Of a stretch of 64,000 nucleotides of DNA, positions 10,670-18,417 are shown in pieces. The stretch is from NCBI GenBank assembly GCA_947486785.1, contig CANKUU010000013.1, positions 52,800 to 116,799 on the forward strand, given 5' to 3'. Every line of letters starts with the position of its first letter. Position 1 is the first letter of the stretch. Source of the DNA: an uncultured Flavobacteriaceae bacterium (GTDB taxonomy: Bacteria; Bacteroidota; Bacteroidia; Flavobacteriales; Flavobacteriaceae). The translations under genes and the position numbers were made by a program. The notes under the pieces were generated by a model. It made no database searches, was not told the origin of the DNA, and saw only the letters and a program-made list of their open reading frames with translations.

Positions 10670-11054
10670 ACAATATTTTTTTACAATAAGTTTTATAAGC
10701 TGGATGATGTTGGTAACATTTTTCAGCTTATACTCTTTTGAGGGGGTCGGTTCCCCTCAATTTAGTTTTCCGCATACCGATAAGATAGTGCACTTTATTT
10801 TTTATTTTGGAGCCTGTATATTGGGCGTTTTTTTTCTTCGAGAACAATTTAGGGCTAATATACCTCTTGAAAATGCACTTTTAATAATGATAGTAGCTAC
10901 CGTTATTTTTGGTATTTGTATTGAAATAATACAGCATACTTTAACTGAGAATAGAACTGGAGATGTTTTTGATGTATTGGCAAATACCCTGGGTAGTATA
11001 TTTGGTGCAGCTGTGCAGAAATACTTGTTTTTAAATAAAAGACAGTTAAAATAA
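10659..11054 (+). CDS. VanZ family membrane protein
   Basis: Small polytopic membrane protein of 131 aa with four predicted hydrophobic segments (about residues 5-25, 40-60, 70-92 and 105-125). The [11 protein letters not shown] segment and the later [13 protein letters not shown] segment are characteristic of the VanZ-like family. The family name comes from a teicoplanin-resistance gene, but the molecular function of these core-genome members is unknown. It starts at TTG 10659 (or GTG 10662) inside the end of gcvH, so translation is probably coupled. The gcvH-vanZ pairing is common in Flavobacteria. Confidence 0.85.
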   Translation: MVLKQYFFTISFISWMMLVTFFSLYSFEGVGSPQFSFPHTDKIVHFIFYFGACILGVFFLREQFRANIPLENALLIMIVATVIFGICIEIIQHTLTENRTGDVFDVLANTLGSIFGAAVQKYLFLNKRQLK

Positions 11055-11113
11055 AAATATTTGTTTTTGTATCATTTAATTTTTTAAATTAGCGAACATT
11101 AAAAACACATTAT

Positions 11114-11818
11114 ATGGAACCTAAGAAGAATCCGAAAGCAGATATCGGAAAAAATAGTGGACTTTATTTCGTTATAGGGTTATTTATAGTAATGGGGTTA
11201 ACCCTAATTGCTTTAGAGTACAAGAGCTATGAAGAAAGTCTAGAATATGATTTTGCGCAAAATATCGATGAAGATTTAGATGAGGAAGTTCCGATGACAG
11301 AACAAATAAAAACACCTCCACCACCTCCACCACCAGCTGCTCCAGAGGTTATTGAGGTTGTAGATGATGAAGAAGAAGTTGAAGAAACTGTAATAGAGTC
11401 AACAGAGAGTAATGAGGAAGAAGAAGTAATGGAGGTTGAAGACGTAGAGGTTGCTGAAGAAGTTGAAGATGTTGATGTGCCATTTGCTGTTATTGAAAAC
11501 GTGCCAGTTTTTCCGGGTTGTGAAAGTGAGAGTAACAAAAGAGCTTGTTTTAACAAAATGATGCAAAAACATATCACTAAAAACTTCCGCTATCCAGAAA
11601 TTGCTCAAGAAATGGGTGTACAGGGTAGAGTAAGTGTTATGTTTACCATTCAGAAAGATGGTAGTATTGGTAATGTTAGAATGCGTGGACCAGACAAGAA
11701 CTTAGAAAAAGAGGCAGCCCGAATTATTGGCAAATTGCCAAAAATGACACCAGGTATGCAGAGAGGTAGAGCTGTACGTGTTCCTTTTAGTATTCCGATT
11801 AATTTTAAATTACAGTAA
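11114..11818 (+). CDS. Energy transducer TonB family protein
   Basis: Links the inner-membrane proton-motive force to outer-membrane TonB-dependent transporters. The 234-aa protein has a short cytoplasmic N-terminus, one membrane anchor (about residues 16-36), a proline run (about residues 63-73) followed by a Glu/Val-rich acidic stretch, and a C-terminal TonB domain (about 135-234) with the YPEIAQEMGVQGRV and FTIQKDGSIGNV motifs and a terminal FSIPINFKLQ strand. The VFPGC motif before the domain is typical of Bacteroidetes TonB proteins. The acidic linker is unusual beside the Pro/Lys linkers of enterobacterial TonB, but common in this phylum. A strong terminator follows. ExbB and ExbD are not adjacent. 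Confidence 0.92.
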   Translation: MEPKKNPKADIGKNSGLYFVIGLFIVMGLTLIALEYKSYEESLEYDFAQNIDEDLDEEVPMTEQIKTPPPPPPPAAPEVIEVVDDEEEVEETVIESTESNEEEEVMEVEDVEVAEEVEDVDVPFAVIENVPVFPGCESESNKRACFNKMMQKHITKNFRYPEIAQEMGVQGRVSVMFTIQKDGSIGNVRMRGPDKNLEKEAARIIGKLPKMTPGMQRGRAVRVPFSIPINFKLQ

Positions 11819-11840
11819 AGAATAGGAAATATAAATTAAA

Positions 11841-11870
11841 AATCCTCAACATTTGTTGAGGATTTTTTTT
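11841..11870 (+). terminator. Rho-independent terminator after tonB
   Basis: A perfect 10-bp stem (AATCCTCAAC / GTTGAGGATT) with a 4-nt ATTT loop runs into eight Ts. It ends the gcvH-vanZ-tonB unit. On the minus strand the stem is also followed by a T-rich stretch, so it may serve the convergent hydrolase gene as well. Confidence 0.9.
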
Positions 11871-11955
11871 GCTCAATTATCACGATTAACGCGGCATATG
11901 CATTCTCATAGTACTATTTAAATTTTTGTTGAAAGCGTGTTTATGGTTTGTGAAA

Positions 11956-12858
11956 CTACTTTTTAAGTTGTGTTAAGCTTTTATAATACGTTTCTCTAAT
12001 TTTCTCGGGCGAGATAAAGCCATTTCCATAGCGTGCATCGTAAGTTTGCGTTAATGAGGTATTTGCTTTTACCTCTTCAAGCGATGAGCCCGAATTAATG
12101 GCGTATTGTATTTTTTTTAAAATATCCTCAAGTAGTAGCACGTAGTTTTGTAGTTCTGCTTTATTAGATGGTCGCCCATGACCAGGTATTATTTTTGTGT
12201 TGTCATTAATAAGGAGTAATGCTTTTTTAATTGCATTTATGTAGCCATGTATACTGCCACCGCTTTTTAAATCAATGAAAGGATATCTGCCAGAAAAATA
12301 AGTATCACCCATATGTAGTACATTATTTTTTAGAAAATAAACCATCGAATCGCCATCAGTATGTGCATTGTGTACATGAAACGCCATTATGGTTTCATCA
12401 CCATCAAAAAAGGTGATATTATCTGAGAAGGTAACTTCAGGTAACATTTTATCATATTTTTCTTTTGGTATTTCTTGTTTGTCAAGCTTTTCTTTCTGGT
12501 TTTTTTTAATGCGTTTACGCACATTGTCATGTGCAACTAATGTTACCTTTTTAGTATTAAAGTTGGCGTTGCCCCCAGAATGATCGCCGTGCATGTGCGT
12601 GTTAAATAAAGTGCTTATTGGTTTATCTGTTAAAGAAGCGATGCTCTTTTTAATTTTAGCGCTAAGGTGATCAAATTGATCATCAATCATAAAAACTTTT
12701 GTTTCGCCAATGTAGATGCCAATATTACCGCCTTTGCCAGTTAACATATATACCTGTGGAGAAAGTGAATCTACCCTTATTTGAACTTCGTTGTTTTGGG
12801 CATAACAATTAAAAATGACACCTAAAAATAGGGTGGGTAGTACTGTTTTGATACTCAT
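11956..12858 (-). CDS. Exported metallo-beta-lactamase-fold hydrolase
   Basis: MBL-fold metallohydrolase of about 300 aa. Zinc ligands are visible as HTHMHGDH (HxHxDH) at about residues 88-93, followed by a second-shell HNAHTDGDS segment and IPGHGRPS near the end, the normal order of the fold. The N-terminus is a signal peptide ending in CYAQ, so the enzyme is exported. The start is placed at 12858 (MSIKTVL) rather than 12882, because the shorter form gives a cleaner signal peptide; 12882 remains possible. The substrate cannot be told from sequence. These proteins are often annotated as class B-like beta-lactamases, but most are general hydrolases. Confidence 0.85.
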   Translation of the reverse strand: MSIKTVLPTLFLGVIFNCYAQNNEVQIRVDSLSPQVYMLTGKGGNIGIYIGETKVFMIDDQFDHLSAKIKKSIASLTDKPISTLFNTHMHGDHSGGNANFNTKKVTLVAHDNVRKRIKKNQKEKLDKQEIPKEKYDKMLPEVTFSDNITFFDGDETIMAFHVHNAHTDGDSMVYFLKNNVLHMGDTYFSGRYPFIDLKSGGSIHGYINAIKKALLLINDNTKIIPGHGRPSNKAELQNYVLLLEDILKKIQYAINSGSSLEEVKANTSLTQTYDARYGNGFISPEKIRETYYKSLTQLKK

Positions 12859-12982
12859 AGTAGCATGCTTTTTAAGGTTCAATCCAAAGGTAGGATGAGT
12901 TTTAAGGATACAATTTAACGAACCTTGCGCATATAATTCTCATTATTTATCTATTTTACATCAAGATTTAAGAAAGAATAGG

Positions 12983-13013
12983 TTGCGAAAAAGACGGTTG
13001 GGCGTTATCTTTG
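12983..13013 (+). promoter_or_regulatory. Bacteroidetes-type promoter of ctaB
   Basis: TTG at 12983-12985 and TATCTTTG at 13006-13013 (TAnnTTTG) are separated by 20 nt. The ctaB start codon follows 19 nt after the -7 box. This is the likely head promoter of the heme O synthase / oxidase unit. Confidence 0.55.
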
Positions 13014-13032
13014 CATATTAGTTTAAATAGCT

Positions 13033-13935
13033 ATGAAGACCGCCGTTAGTGCTGTAGAAGAGAGATCTTGGGCTTTAGTTTTTTCCGATTTTAAGGAGAT
13101 AACAAAGGCTAGGCTTGCGGTGAGTGTTGTTTTTTCTTCCTTGGCGGGCTATTTGTTAGCGCCATCGGAATTTAATATCGTATCACTTTTGCTTTTGGCA
13201 TTTGGGGGGTATTGTATGGTAGGGGCTTCAAATGCCTTTAATCAGATTATCGAAAGAGATTTAGATGCTTTAATGAGTCGTACAAAACATCGACCCATTC
13301 CTTCAGGTCGCATGTCTGTTAATAAAGCACTTTTTATTGCTATTTTGTTAACGATTTTGGGTATTGTTTCTCTGTATTTTCTTAATGCCAAAACAGCCAT
13401 GTTTGGGGCAATTTCAATTTTTTTATACACAAGTGTATATACGCCGTTAAAAACGATAACGCCCTTAGCTGTTTTTGTTGGAGCTTTTCCGGGTGCAATT
13501 CCATTCATGCTAGGTTGGGTTGCTGCTACAAACGAATTTGGAATAGAGCCAGGCACCTTATTTATGATTCAATTTTTTTGGCAGTTTCCTCACTTTTGGG
13601 CACTTGGTTGGATGCTTGATGAGGATTATAAAAAAGGAGGGTTTAAAATGCTTCCTACGGGAAAAAAGGATACCGGTACGGTAGTTCAAATAATAATGTA
13701 TACGATATGGATGATTGTAATTTCAATTATTCCCGTGTTTGGAATCACAGGAGCCTTATCTTTATCAATTCCCGCAGCAGTCATAGTATTTCTTATAGGT
13801 TTGATAATGTTGTTTTTTGCGCTGCGTTTATATGCAAACAGAGATAATATTTCGGCAAGAAGCTTAATGTTAGCAAGTGTTAGTTACATCACCTTGATGC
13901 AAATTGTGTACGTAATAGATAAATTAATAGCATAA
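13033..13935 (+). CDS. ctaB: Heme O synthase (protoheme IX farnesyltransferase)
   Basis: Membrane prenyltransferase that adds farnesyl to heme b to make heme O, the precursor of heme A for cytochrome oxidase. The 300-aa protein has about eight hydrophobic helices. The first Asp-rich prenyl-diphosphate site is NAFNQIIERDLDALMSRT (residues 67-84), followed by KHRPIPSG. The second site is the DEDYKKGGFKML loop near residue 197. YTPLKTITP and GAFPGAIPFMLGW are also conserved in the family. It is separated by one base from the first subunit III gene, so it is part of the oxidase operon. Confidence 0.95.
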   Translation: MKTAVSAVEERSWALVFSDFKEITKARLAVSVVFSSLAGYLLAPSEFNIVSLLLLAFGGYCMVGASNAFNQIIERDLDALMSRTKHRPIPSGRMSVNKALFIAILLTILGIVSLYFLNAKTAMFGAISIFLYTSVYTPLKTITPLAVFVGAFPGAIPFMLGWVAATNEFGIEPGTLFMIQFFWQFPHFWALGWMLDEDYKKGGFKMLPTGKKDTGTVVQIIMYTIWMIVISIIPVFGITGALSLSIPAAVIVFLIGLIMLFFALRLYANRDNISARSLMLASVSYITLMQIVYVIDKLIA

Positions 13936-13936
13936 A

Positions 13937-14518
13937 ATGGATTTAACCAAAGGCTCACATAAACAGAAAATAGACAGGTCTAAAAAGATGATGCTGTGGT
14001 TTGGTATTGCTAGTCTAATTATGGGGTTTGCCGGTTGGACGAGTGCATATATCGTAAGTCGTTCTCGAAAAGATTGGGATCAATCTTTAGAGTTACCCTC
14101 ATTATTTTATGTGAGTACTGCAATTATTATAATTAGTAGTCTTTCATATTGGTTGGCTACAAAAGCCTCAAAAGAAAATAAAAAAAACTTAAGTAGTATG
14201 CTTTTAGGGGTTACATTGCTTTTGGGCGTTTCTTTTATTTATTTTCAAACCGAAGCATTTTTTCAGATGACATCTAAAGGAATATATCTTACTGGAGCTG
14301 TTAGCAGTCCAAAGGCATCTTTCATTTATGTGATTGCGGGCGTGCATGTTATACATGTTATAGCGGGTCTTATCTCTTTATTGGTGGTGTTTTATCAGCA
14401 AATAAAGGGGAAATATTCTTCAAAGGAGTATTTAGGTATTTCATTGGGTGAAACTTTTTGGCATTTTTTGGGTCTTTTATGGGTGTATTTGATTTTGTTT
14501 ATGTCTTTTGTGAAATAA
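13937..14518 (+). CDS. Cytochrome c oxidase subunit III (short form)
   Basis: Heme-copper oxidase subunit III family, 193 aa, with five predicted membrane helices. The conserved C-terminal part is present: the GVHVIHVIAGL segment (residues about 135-145) and FWHFLGLLWVYLIL at the end. Subunit III supports the stability of the catalytic core rather than electron transfer itself. It is directly downstream of ctaB (1-nt gap) and upstream of a second, longer subunit III gene. Adjacent subunit III paralogues are a regular feature of Bacteroidetes oxidase loci; the catalytic subunits I and II are not in this window. Confidence 0.9.
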   Translation: MDLTKGSHKQKIDRSKKMMLWFGIASLIMGFAGWTSAYIVSRSRKDWDQSLELPSLFYVSTAIIIISSLSYWLATKASKENKKNLSSMLLGVTLLLGVSFIYFQTEAFFQMTSKGIYLTGAVSSPKASFIYVIAGVHVIHVIAGLISLLVVFYQQIKGKYSSKEYLGISLGETFWHFLGLLWVYLILFMSFVK

Positions 14519-14612
14519 ATAGCAATAAATTCGGTTTTGATTTCTAAACTGCTTTTTAAAAGTTAAAAAAAATGTAAATTTGCTTAAAATATAATTATAC
14601 GATAGTTTATAT

Positions 14613-15599
14613 ATGGATTCTACGGTAACAACAGGTTCGGAAGAGAACGTTTGGGGAGGTGGTAATAAGCCTTTAGGAGCAAGTTATGGCAAACTAATGA
14701 TGTGGTTTTTCCTCGTTTCTGATGCTTTAACTTTTTCAGGTTTATTAGCAGCCTACGGTTTTTCAAGATTTAAGTTTTATGAAACTTGGCCAATAGCTGA
14801 TCAAGTTTTTACGCACGTTCCGTTTTTTCACGGTAATTTTCCAATGTACTATGTTGCATTCATGACCTTTATTCTAATTATGTCATCGGTAACTATGGTG
14901 TTAGCTGTAGACGCAGGTCATAAAATGAAAAAGAATGCGGTTATTTGGTATATGTTTTTAACCATCATTGGAGGAGCTATTTTCGTAGGTTCGCAAGGTT
15001 GGGAATGGGCTACCTTTATCAAAGGAGATTATGGGGCAATTGAGACTAAAGGAGGTCGTATTTTACAGTTCGTAAATTCAGATACTGGAGAAAGAGTGGG
15101 CATCGCAGATTTTGCCAAAACTATAGCAAGTGAGCGTGTAAATCATGAAAGTAAGAATGGGGTTTGGTTTTATAAAGGCAAAGAACTTCCTTCATATTCA
15201 GTAAACGAGGTTGTTGAAGGTTTTAAGGCAAATCCAAATATAGCGATTCGTACAGAACAAATTATTCAAAAAGGAGAAGGTCAAGGTGAGAAAGTTATTT
15301 TGTCTAGAGCCGAAGCCTTAAAAAAATTAAACAACGCATCGCAGGTAGTTGAGGGTGCAAATTTAATTCATAACGAATATGGAAGCCGTTTGTTTGCCGA
15401 CTTCTTTTTCTTCATTACGGGCTTCCACGGTTTTCACGTAACCTCAGGGGTGGTTATTAACCTAATTATTTTCTTTAATGTAATCTTAGGTACTTATGAA
15501 AAAAGAGGGCATTATGAAATGGTGGAAAAAGTAGGTCTTTATTGGCACTTTGTAGATTTGGTTTGGGTATTTGTTTTTACTTTCTTTTATCTGGTGTAA
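14613..15599 (+). CDS. Cytochrome c oxidase subunit III (long form with soluble insert)
   Basis: Second subunit III family protein, 328 aa. N-terminal helices (residues 27-50, 78-98, 110-128) and C-terminal helices (262-290, 305-328) carry the family signatures: the GWEW segment at 129-132, FFITGFHGFHVTSG near 265-279, and the terminal YWHFVDLVWVFVF. Between them, about residues 140-255, lies a hydrophilic insert of roughly 115 residues that ordinary subunit III proteins lack. A possible -7 box TAAATTTG lies at 14575-14582, suggesting some independent transcription. Subunit IV follows 60 bp later. Confidence 0.9.
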   Translation: MDSTVTTGSEENVWGGGNKPLGASYGKLMMWFFLVSDALTFSGLLAAYGFSRFKFYETWPIADQVFTHVPFFHGNFPMYYVAFMTFILIMSSVTMVLAVDAGHKMKKNAVIWYMFLTIIGGAIFVGSQGWEWATFIKGDYGAIETKGGRILQFVNSDTGERVGIADFAKTIASERVNHESKNGVWFYKGKELPSYSVNEVVEGFKANPNIAIRTEQIIQKGEGQGEKVILSRAEALKKLNNASQVVEGANLIHNEYGSRLFADFFFFITGFHGFHVTSGVVINLIIFFNVILGTYEKRGHYEMVEKVGLYWHFVDLVWVFVFTFFYLV

Positions 15600-15659
15600 T
15601 TACCATATTTAGAGAAAGAGGTATATAAAAAAAATTAAAAATAAGAATAACTATTTGTC

Positions 15660-16043
15660 ATGGCACACGATCATAAATTAGAAATTTTTAGAGGTCTAGT
15701 TAAATTTAAGTCTAATACTCAAAAAATTTGGGGTGTACTTATATTCTTAACACTAGTGACTATCGTAGAAGTAGTATTGGGTATTATTAAGCCAGCATCT
15801 TTAATGCATAATTCTTTTCTAGGGATGAAGTTGTTGAATTGGATATTTATAATTCTGACTCTAGTTAAAGCCTATTATATCTCTTGGGATTTTATGCACC
15901 TTCGCGACGAAAAAACTTCCTTACGTCGATCCATCGTTTGGACACCTATATTTTTAGTGGTTTATTTGGTTTTTATATTACTTGTAGAAGCAAATTACAT
16001 AAATGACGTATTTACGAATGGTTTTGTAACATGGAATTTTTGA
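15660..16043 (+). CDS. Cytochrome c oxidase subunit IV (caa3-type family)
   Basis: Small membrane protein of 127 aa with three hydrophobic helices (about residues 22-45, 55-75, 93-115), matching the prokaryotic oxidase subunit IV family. The segment with KAYYISWDFMHLRDE is characteristic. It probably stabilises the oxidase complex. It closes the ctaB-subunit III-subunit III-subunit IV run and is followed directly by a strong terminator. Confidence 0.88.
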   Translation: MAHDHKLEIFRGLVKFKSNTQKIWGVLIFLTLVTIVEVVLGIIKPASLMHNSFLGMKLLNWIFIILTLVKAYYISWDFMHLRDEKTSLRRSIVWTPIFLVVYLVFILLVEANYINDVFTNGFVTWNF

Positions 16044-16062
16044 TAATTTTTTAACAGATTTT

Positions 16063-16090
16063 AAAGACGGCATATGAGCCGTCTTTTTTA
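16063..16090 (+). terminator. Rho-independent terminator after oxidase subunit IV
   Basis: A perfect 9-bp GC-containing stem (AAAGACGGC / GCCGTCTTT) with a 6-nt loop is followed by a T-run. It separates the oxidase operon from the SCO gene group that begins at 16111. Confidence 0.88.
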
Positions 16091-16110
16091 CTTTTATATA
16101 GGTTTTAGCG

Positions 16111-16743
16111 ATGAAAAAAACGTTTGTTTTAGTAGTTCTTTTTATTCTGCCCATTGTTGCTTACCTCTTCTTTGCTTCAGGTGTAAATAATTTTGGAAAG
16201 TTACCTAGCCTTACCAAGGGGGTAAGTGATGTGTCAGATTTTGATACGAGTATAACACTAAAGGATAAGATTTCAATTGTAGGTTTTTTAGGCGATGATG
16301 TTTCCAATAAAAAAGGAAATGTATTTAATCTTAATCAGAAGATTTATAAGCGTTTTTATGAATTCAAAGATTTTCAATTTGTAATGTTGGTTAAGCAAGG
16401 TTCTGAAGCTCAAGTTGCGCAACTAAAATCAGAACTTGCGACTTTAGCAGATACTGTAAAATGGAAGTTTGTTTATCTGTCTGAAAGTCAAACGAACATT
16501 TTTTTTAATAGTTTAAAAACAGACTTGGTGCTAGATGAACATTTTGCTACACCTTATGTCTTTATAATAGATAAAGAGCTTAACCTAAGAGGAAGAACTA
16601 ACGATGATGATGAAGGCACCAAGTACGGTTTTAATACCACCTCCGTGGCTGAATTAAACAATAAAATGGAAGATGATGTAAAAATTATATTAGCAGAATA
16701 TAGGTTTGCTCTTAAAAAAAATTCCGCGAGTCGCAAGAAATAG
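16111..16743 (+). CDS. Membrane-anchored thioredoxin-like protein without CxxC
   Basis: Protein of 210 aa with an N-terminal membrane anchor (about residues 5-23) and a soluble domain outside the membrane. The pattern SIVGFLGDD, FQFVMLV and PYVFIIDKELNLRGR resembles the strand order of thioredoxin/SCO-fold proteins, including the cis-Pro-like TPYVFIID segment. There is no CxxC or CxxxC, so it is unlikely to be a redox enzyme; a scaffold or copper-chaperone helper is conceivable. Its place directly before SCO supports a role in oxidase assembly, but that is inference. I recognise no specific named family. Confidence 0.75.
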   Translation: MKKTFVLVVLFILPIVAYLFFASGVNNFGKLPSLTKGVSDVSDFDTSITLKDKISIVGFLGDDVSNKKGNVFNLNQKIYKRFYEFKDFQFVMLVKQGSEAQVAQLKSELATLADTVKWKFVYLSESQTNIFFNSLKTDLVLDEHFATPYVFIIDKELNLRGRTNDDDEGTKYGFNTTSVAELNNKMEDDVKIILAEYRFALKKNSASRKK

Positions 16744-16793
16744 GTAAGCGTTATCAAATTAGTAACATAAAGGCACTATAATTACAAGTTCTG

Positions 16794-17519
16794 ATGAAAA
16801 ATAAATATACATATGTTTGGGTATCGTTGGTTATTTTAGTCTTTGGTATTCTGTTTATTCCTAAAATCATTAATCGCTTAACAACTGGTACAGTAGTACA
16901 AAATGATAGAATAAATGTAAAAGATAATAGCGCGGGCTTGGCCTTTGTATTGCTTGACGGTAAAAAAAGAAGAGTGCCAAACTTTGAATTCATAAATCAA
17001 GACAGCTTAGTAGTAAGTAATAAAGATTATGAAGGAAAGGTCTTTGTAGTAGAGTTCTTTTTTACGAGTTGTCCTTCTATTTGTCCAATAATGTCAAAAA
17101 ATTTAGTGGCTGTACAAAATGAGTTTCTTACCGAGGATAATTTTGGTATCGCCTCGTTTTCAATTACTCCGAATTTCGATACTCCACTTGTTTTAAAAGA
17201 GTACGCGGAGCGCTACGGTATTGTTGATTTAGATTGGCATTTAATGACAGGAGATAAAGAAAAAATTTATGAGTTAGCAAACAGCGGTTTTAATATATTT
17301 GCAGCAGAAATGCCAGATTCTCCTGGTGGATTTGAACATTCTGGTTTGTTTGCTTTGGTTGATAAAAACGGGTATATACGCTCAAGGGTAGACGATTATG
17401 GCAATCCTATCGTATATTATAGGGGCGCTATAAGCCCCGAGCAAGGCGAGAATAGCCATGGAGAAAAAGAACAGATTACAGTATTAATAGAAGATATAAA
17501 GAAACTTTTAAAGGAGTAG
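16794..17519 (+). CDS. SCO family copper chaperone of cytochrome oxidase
   Basis: SCO1/SenC family protein, 241 aa, membrane-anchored by one N-terminal helix (about residues 7-25), with a thioredoxin-fold domain outside the membrane. The copper ligands are all present: C93 and C97 in TSCPSICP and H182 in FEHSGLF. The family delivers copper to the CuA site of cytochrome oxidase subunit II. It is followed without a gap by the DUF420-type gene (TAG then ATG), so the two are translated from one message. Confidence 0.94.
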   Translation: MKNKYTYVWVSLVILVFGILFIPKIINRLTTGTVVQNDRINVKDNSAGLAFVLLDGKKRRVPNFEFINQDSLVVSNKDYEGKVFVVEFFFTSCPSICPIMSKNLVAVQNEFLTEDNFGIASFSITPNFDTPLVLKEYAERYGIVDLDWHLMTGDKEKIYELANSGFNIFAAEMPDSPGGFEHSGLFALVDKNGYIRSRVDDYGNPIVYYRGAISPEQGENSHGEKEQITVLIEDIKKLLKE

Positions 17520-18053
17520 ATGAAAAAAATAGCAACTAACAGTAGTAAATTGAATCGGTTAATTTCATTGGTGTCCGTAGTAATTCCCATAGTAGTAGCT
17601 TTACTTTTTATGGTTAAAATTCCTGGGGTAGATCGTCTAGGGTTTTTACCTCCGATCTATGCCGCAATTAACGGTCTTACAGCAGTTTTGCTTATAGCTG
17701 CTGTTATAGCAATTAAGAATGGCAATAGTAATTTACATCAGAAATTAGTATCCATATGTGTGCTTTTGTCTTTACTATTTTTAGTGTTGTACGTAATTTA
17801 TCATATGACCGCCGATTCAACTTCTTACGGAGGAGATGGTTTTTTAAAATATGTGTATTATTTTATACTTATTAGTCACATTTTTTTGTCAATTGCAGTA
17901 ATACCTTTAGTTTTAAAAACCTATTTACGAGGATATTTGGGTAATTTTGAAGAGCACAGAAAATTAGCTAAAATTACCTTTCCTGTGTGGTTATATGTAG
18001 CTGTTTCTGGTGTAGTGGTTTATATAATGATTTCGCCCTATTATCTTACTTAA
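17520..18053 (+). CDS. DUF420 family membrane protein
   Basis: Polytopic membrane protein of 177 aa with five hydrophobic segments (about residues 16-32, 42-62, 75-95, 112-135, 153-173). The YHMTADSTSYGGDG loop and the following HIFLSIAVIPLVL segment, together with the position after SCO, match the DUF420/CtaM-like family linked with heme-copper oxidase assembly. The start ATG begins right after the SCO stop codon. The precise role is unknown for Bacteroidetes members. Confidence 0.85.
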   Translation: MKKIATNSSKLNRLISLVSVVIPIVVALLFMVKIPGVDRLGFLPPIYAAINGLTAVLLIAAVIAIKNGNSNLHQKLVSICVLLSLLFLVLYVIYHMTADSTSYGGDGFLKYVYYFILISHIFLSIAVIPLVLKTYLRGYLGNFEEHRKLAKITFPVWLYVAVSGVVVYIMISPYYLT

Positions 18054-18089
18054 GGTAGTACTGTTTTACTAGACACTAAAACAAATTTT

Positions 18090-18305
18090 ATGAAAAAATT
18101 TATTTGTTCTATGTTGCTTGTGGTTGCCCTGTTTTACTCTAAAACGGTAAACGCACAGTGCGCTATGTGCAGGGCTGTGTTAGAGAGTGAAGATAATGTT
18201 GCGGTTGCCGAAGGTATAAATAACGGTATTGTGTATTTAATGGCTATACCCTATGTTTTGGTAGGTGTTTTGTTCTATTTTGTTTACAGAAAAATGCGTA
18301 GTTAA
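18090..18305 (+). CDS. Small exported membrane protein with CxxC
   Basis: A 71-aa protein with a signal-peptide-like N-terminus ending in VNAQ (residue 23), then a CAMC motif (C24, C27) at the mature N-terminus, and one C-terminal membrane helix (about residues 47-66). The CxxC near the membrane surface could bind a metal or take part in thiol exchange. It lies 36 bp after the DUF420 gene and ends the SCO group, which suggests a small helper of copper or heme delivery. That role is inference from context only. Confidence 0.75.
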   Translation: MKKFICSMLLVVALFYSKTVNAQCAMCRAVLESEDNVAVAEGINNGIVYLMAIPYVLVGVLFYFVYRKMRS

Positions 18306-18333
18306 AATTATATTTTAACTTTAAATAAATTTT

Positions 18334-18347
18334 TTGTAACAATTTTG
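18334..18347 (+). promoter_or_regulatory. Shared 14-bp motif upstream of the first half of the efflux cluster
   Basis: TTGTAACAATTTTG lies 70 nt before the start of the first permease. The identical 14-mer occurs at 22146-22159, 64 nt before the ATPase gene. It probably marks the promoter or the site of a common regulator. A variant -24/-12 (sigma-54) element is a possible reading, but the -24 GG is not conserved. Confidence 0.55.
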
Positions 18348-18417
18348 TTTTCTATACGTCTCACGAGAGTACAATGGGTTCCCCAATGTTGTGCTCATCA
18401 ATCAAAAAAACAATCAT

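Noticed and set aside
11227..11577. Serine/threonine-rich minus-strand reading frame opposite tonB
   Set aside because: The low-complexity Ser/Thr composition is the mirror of the Glu/Val-rich TonB linker; there is no ribosome-binding site or family match.
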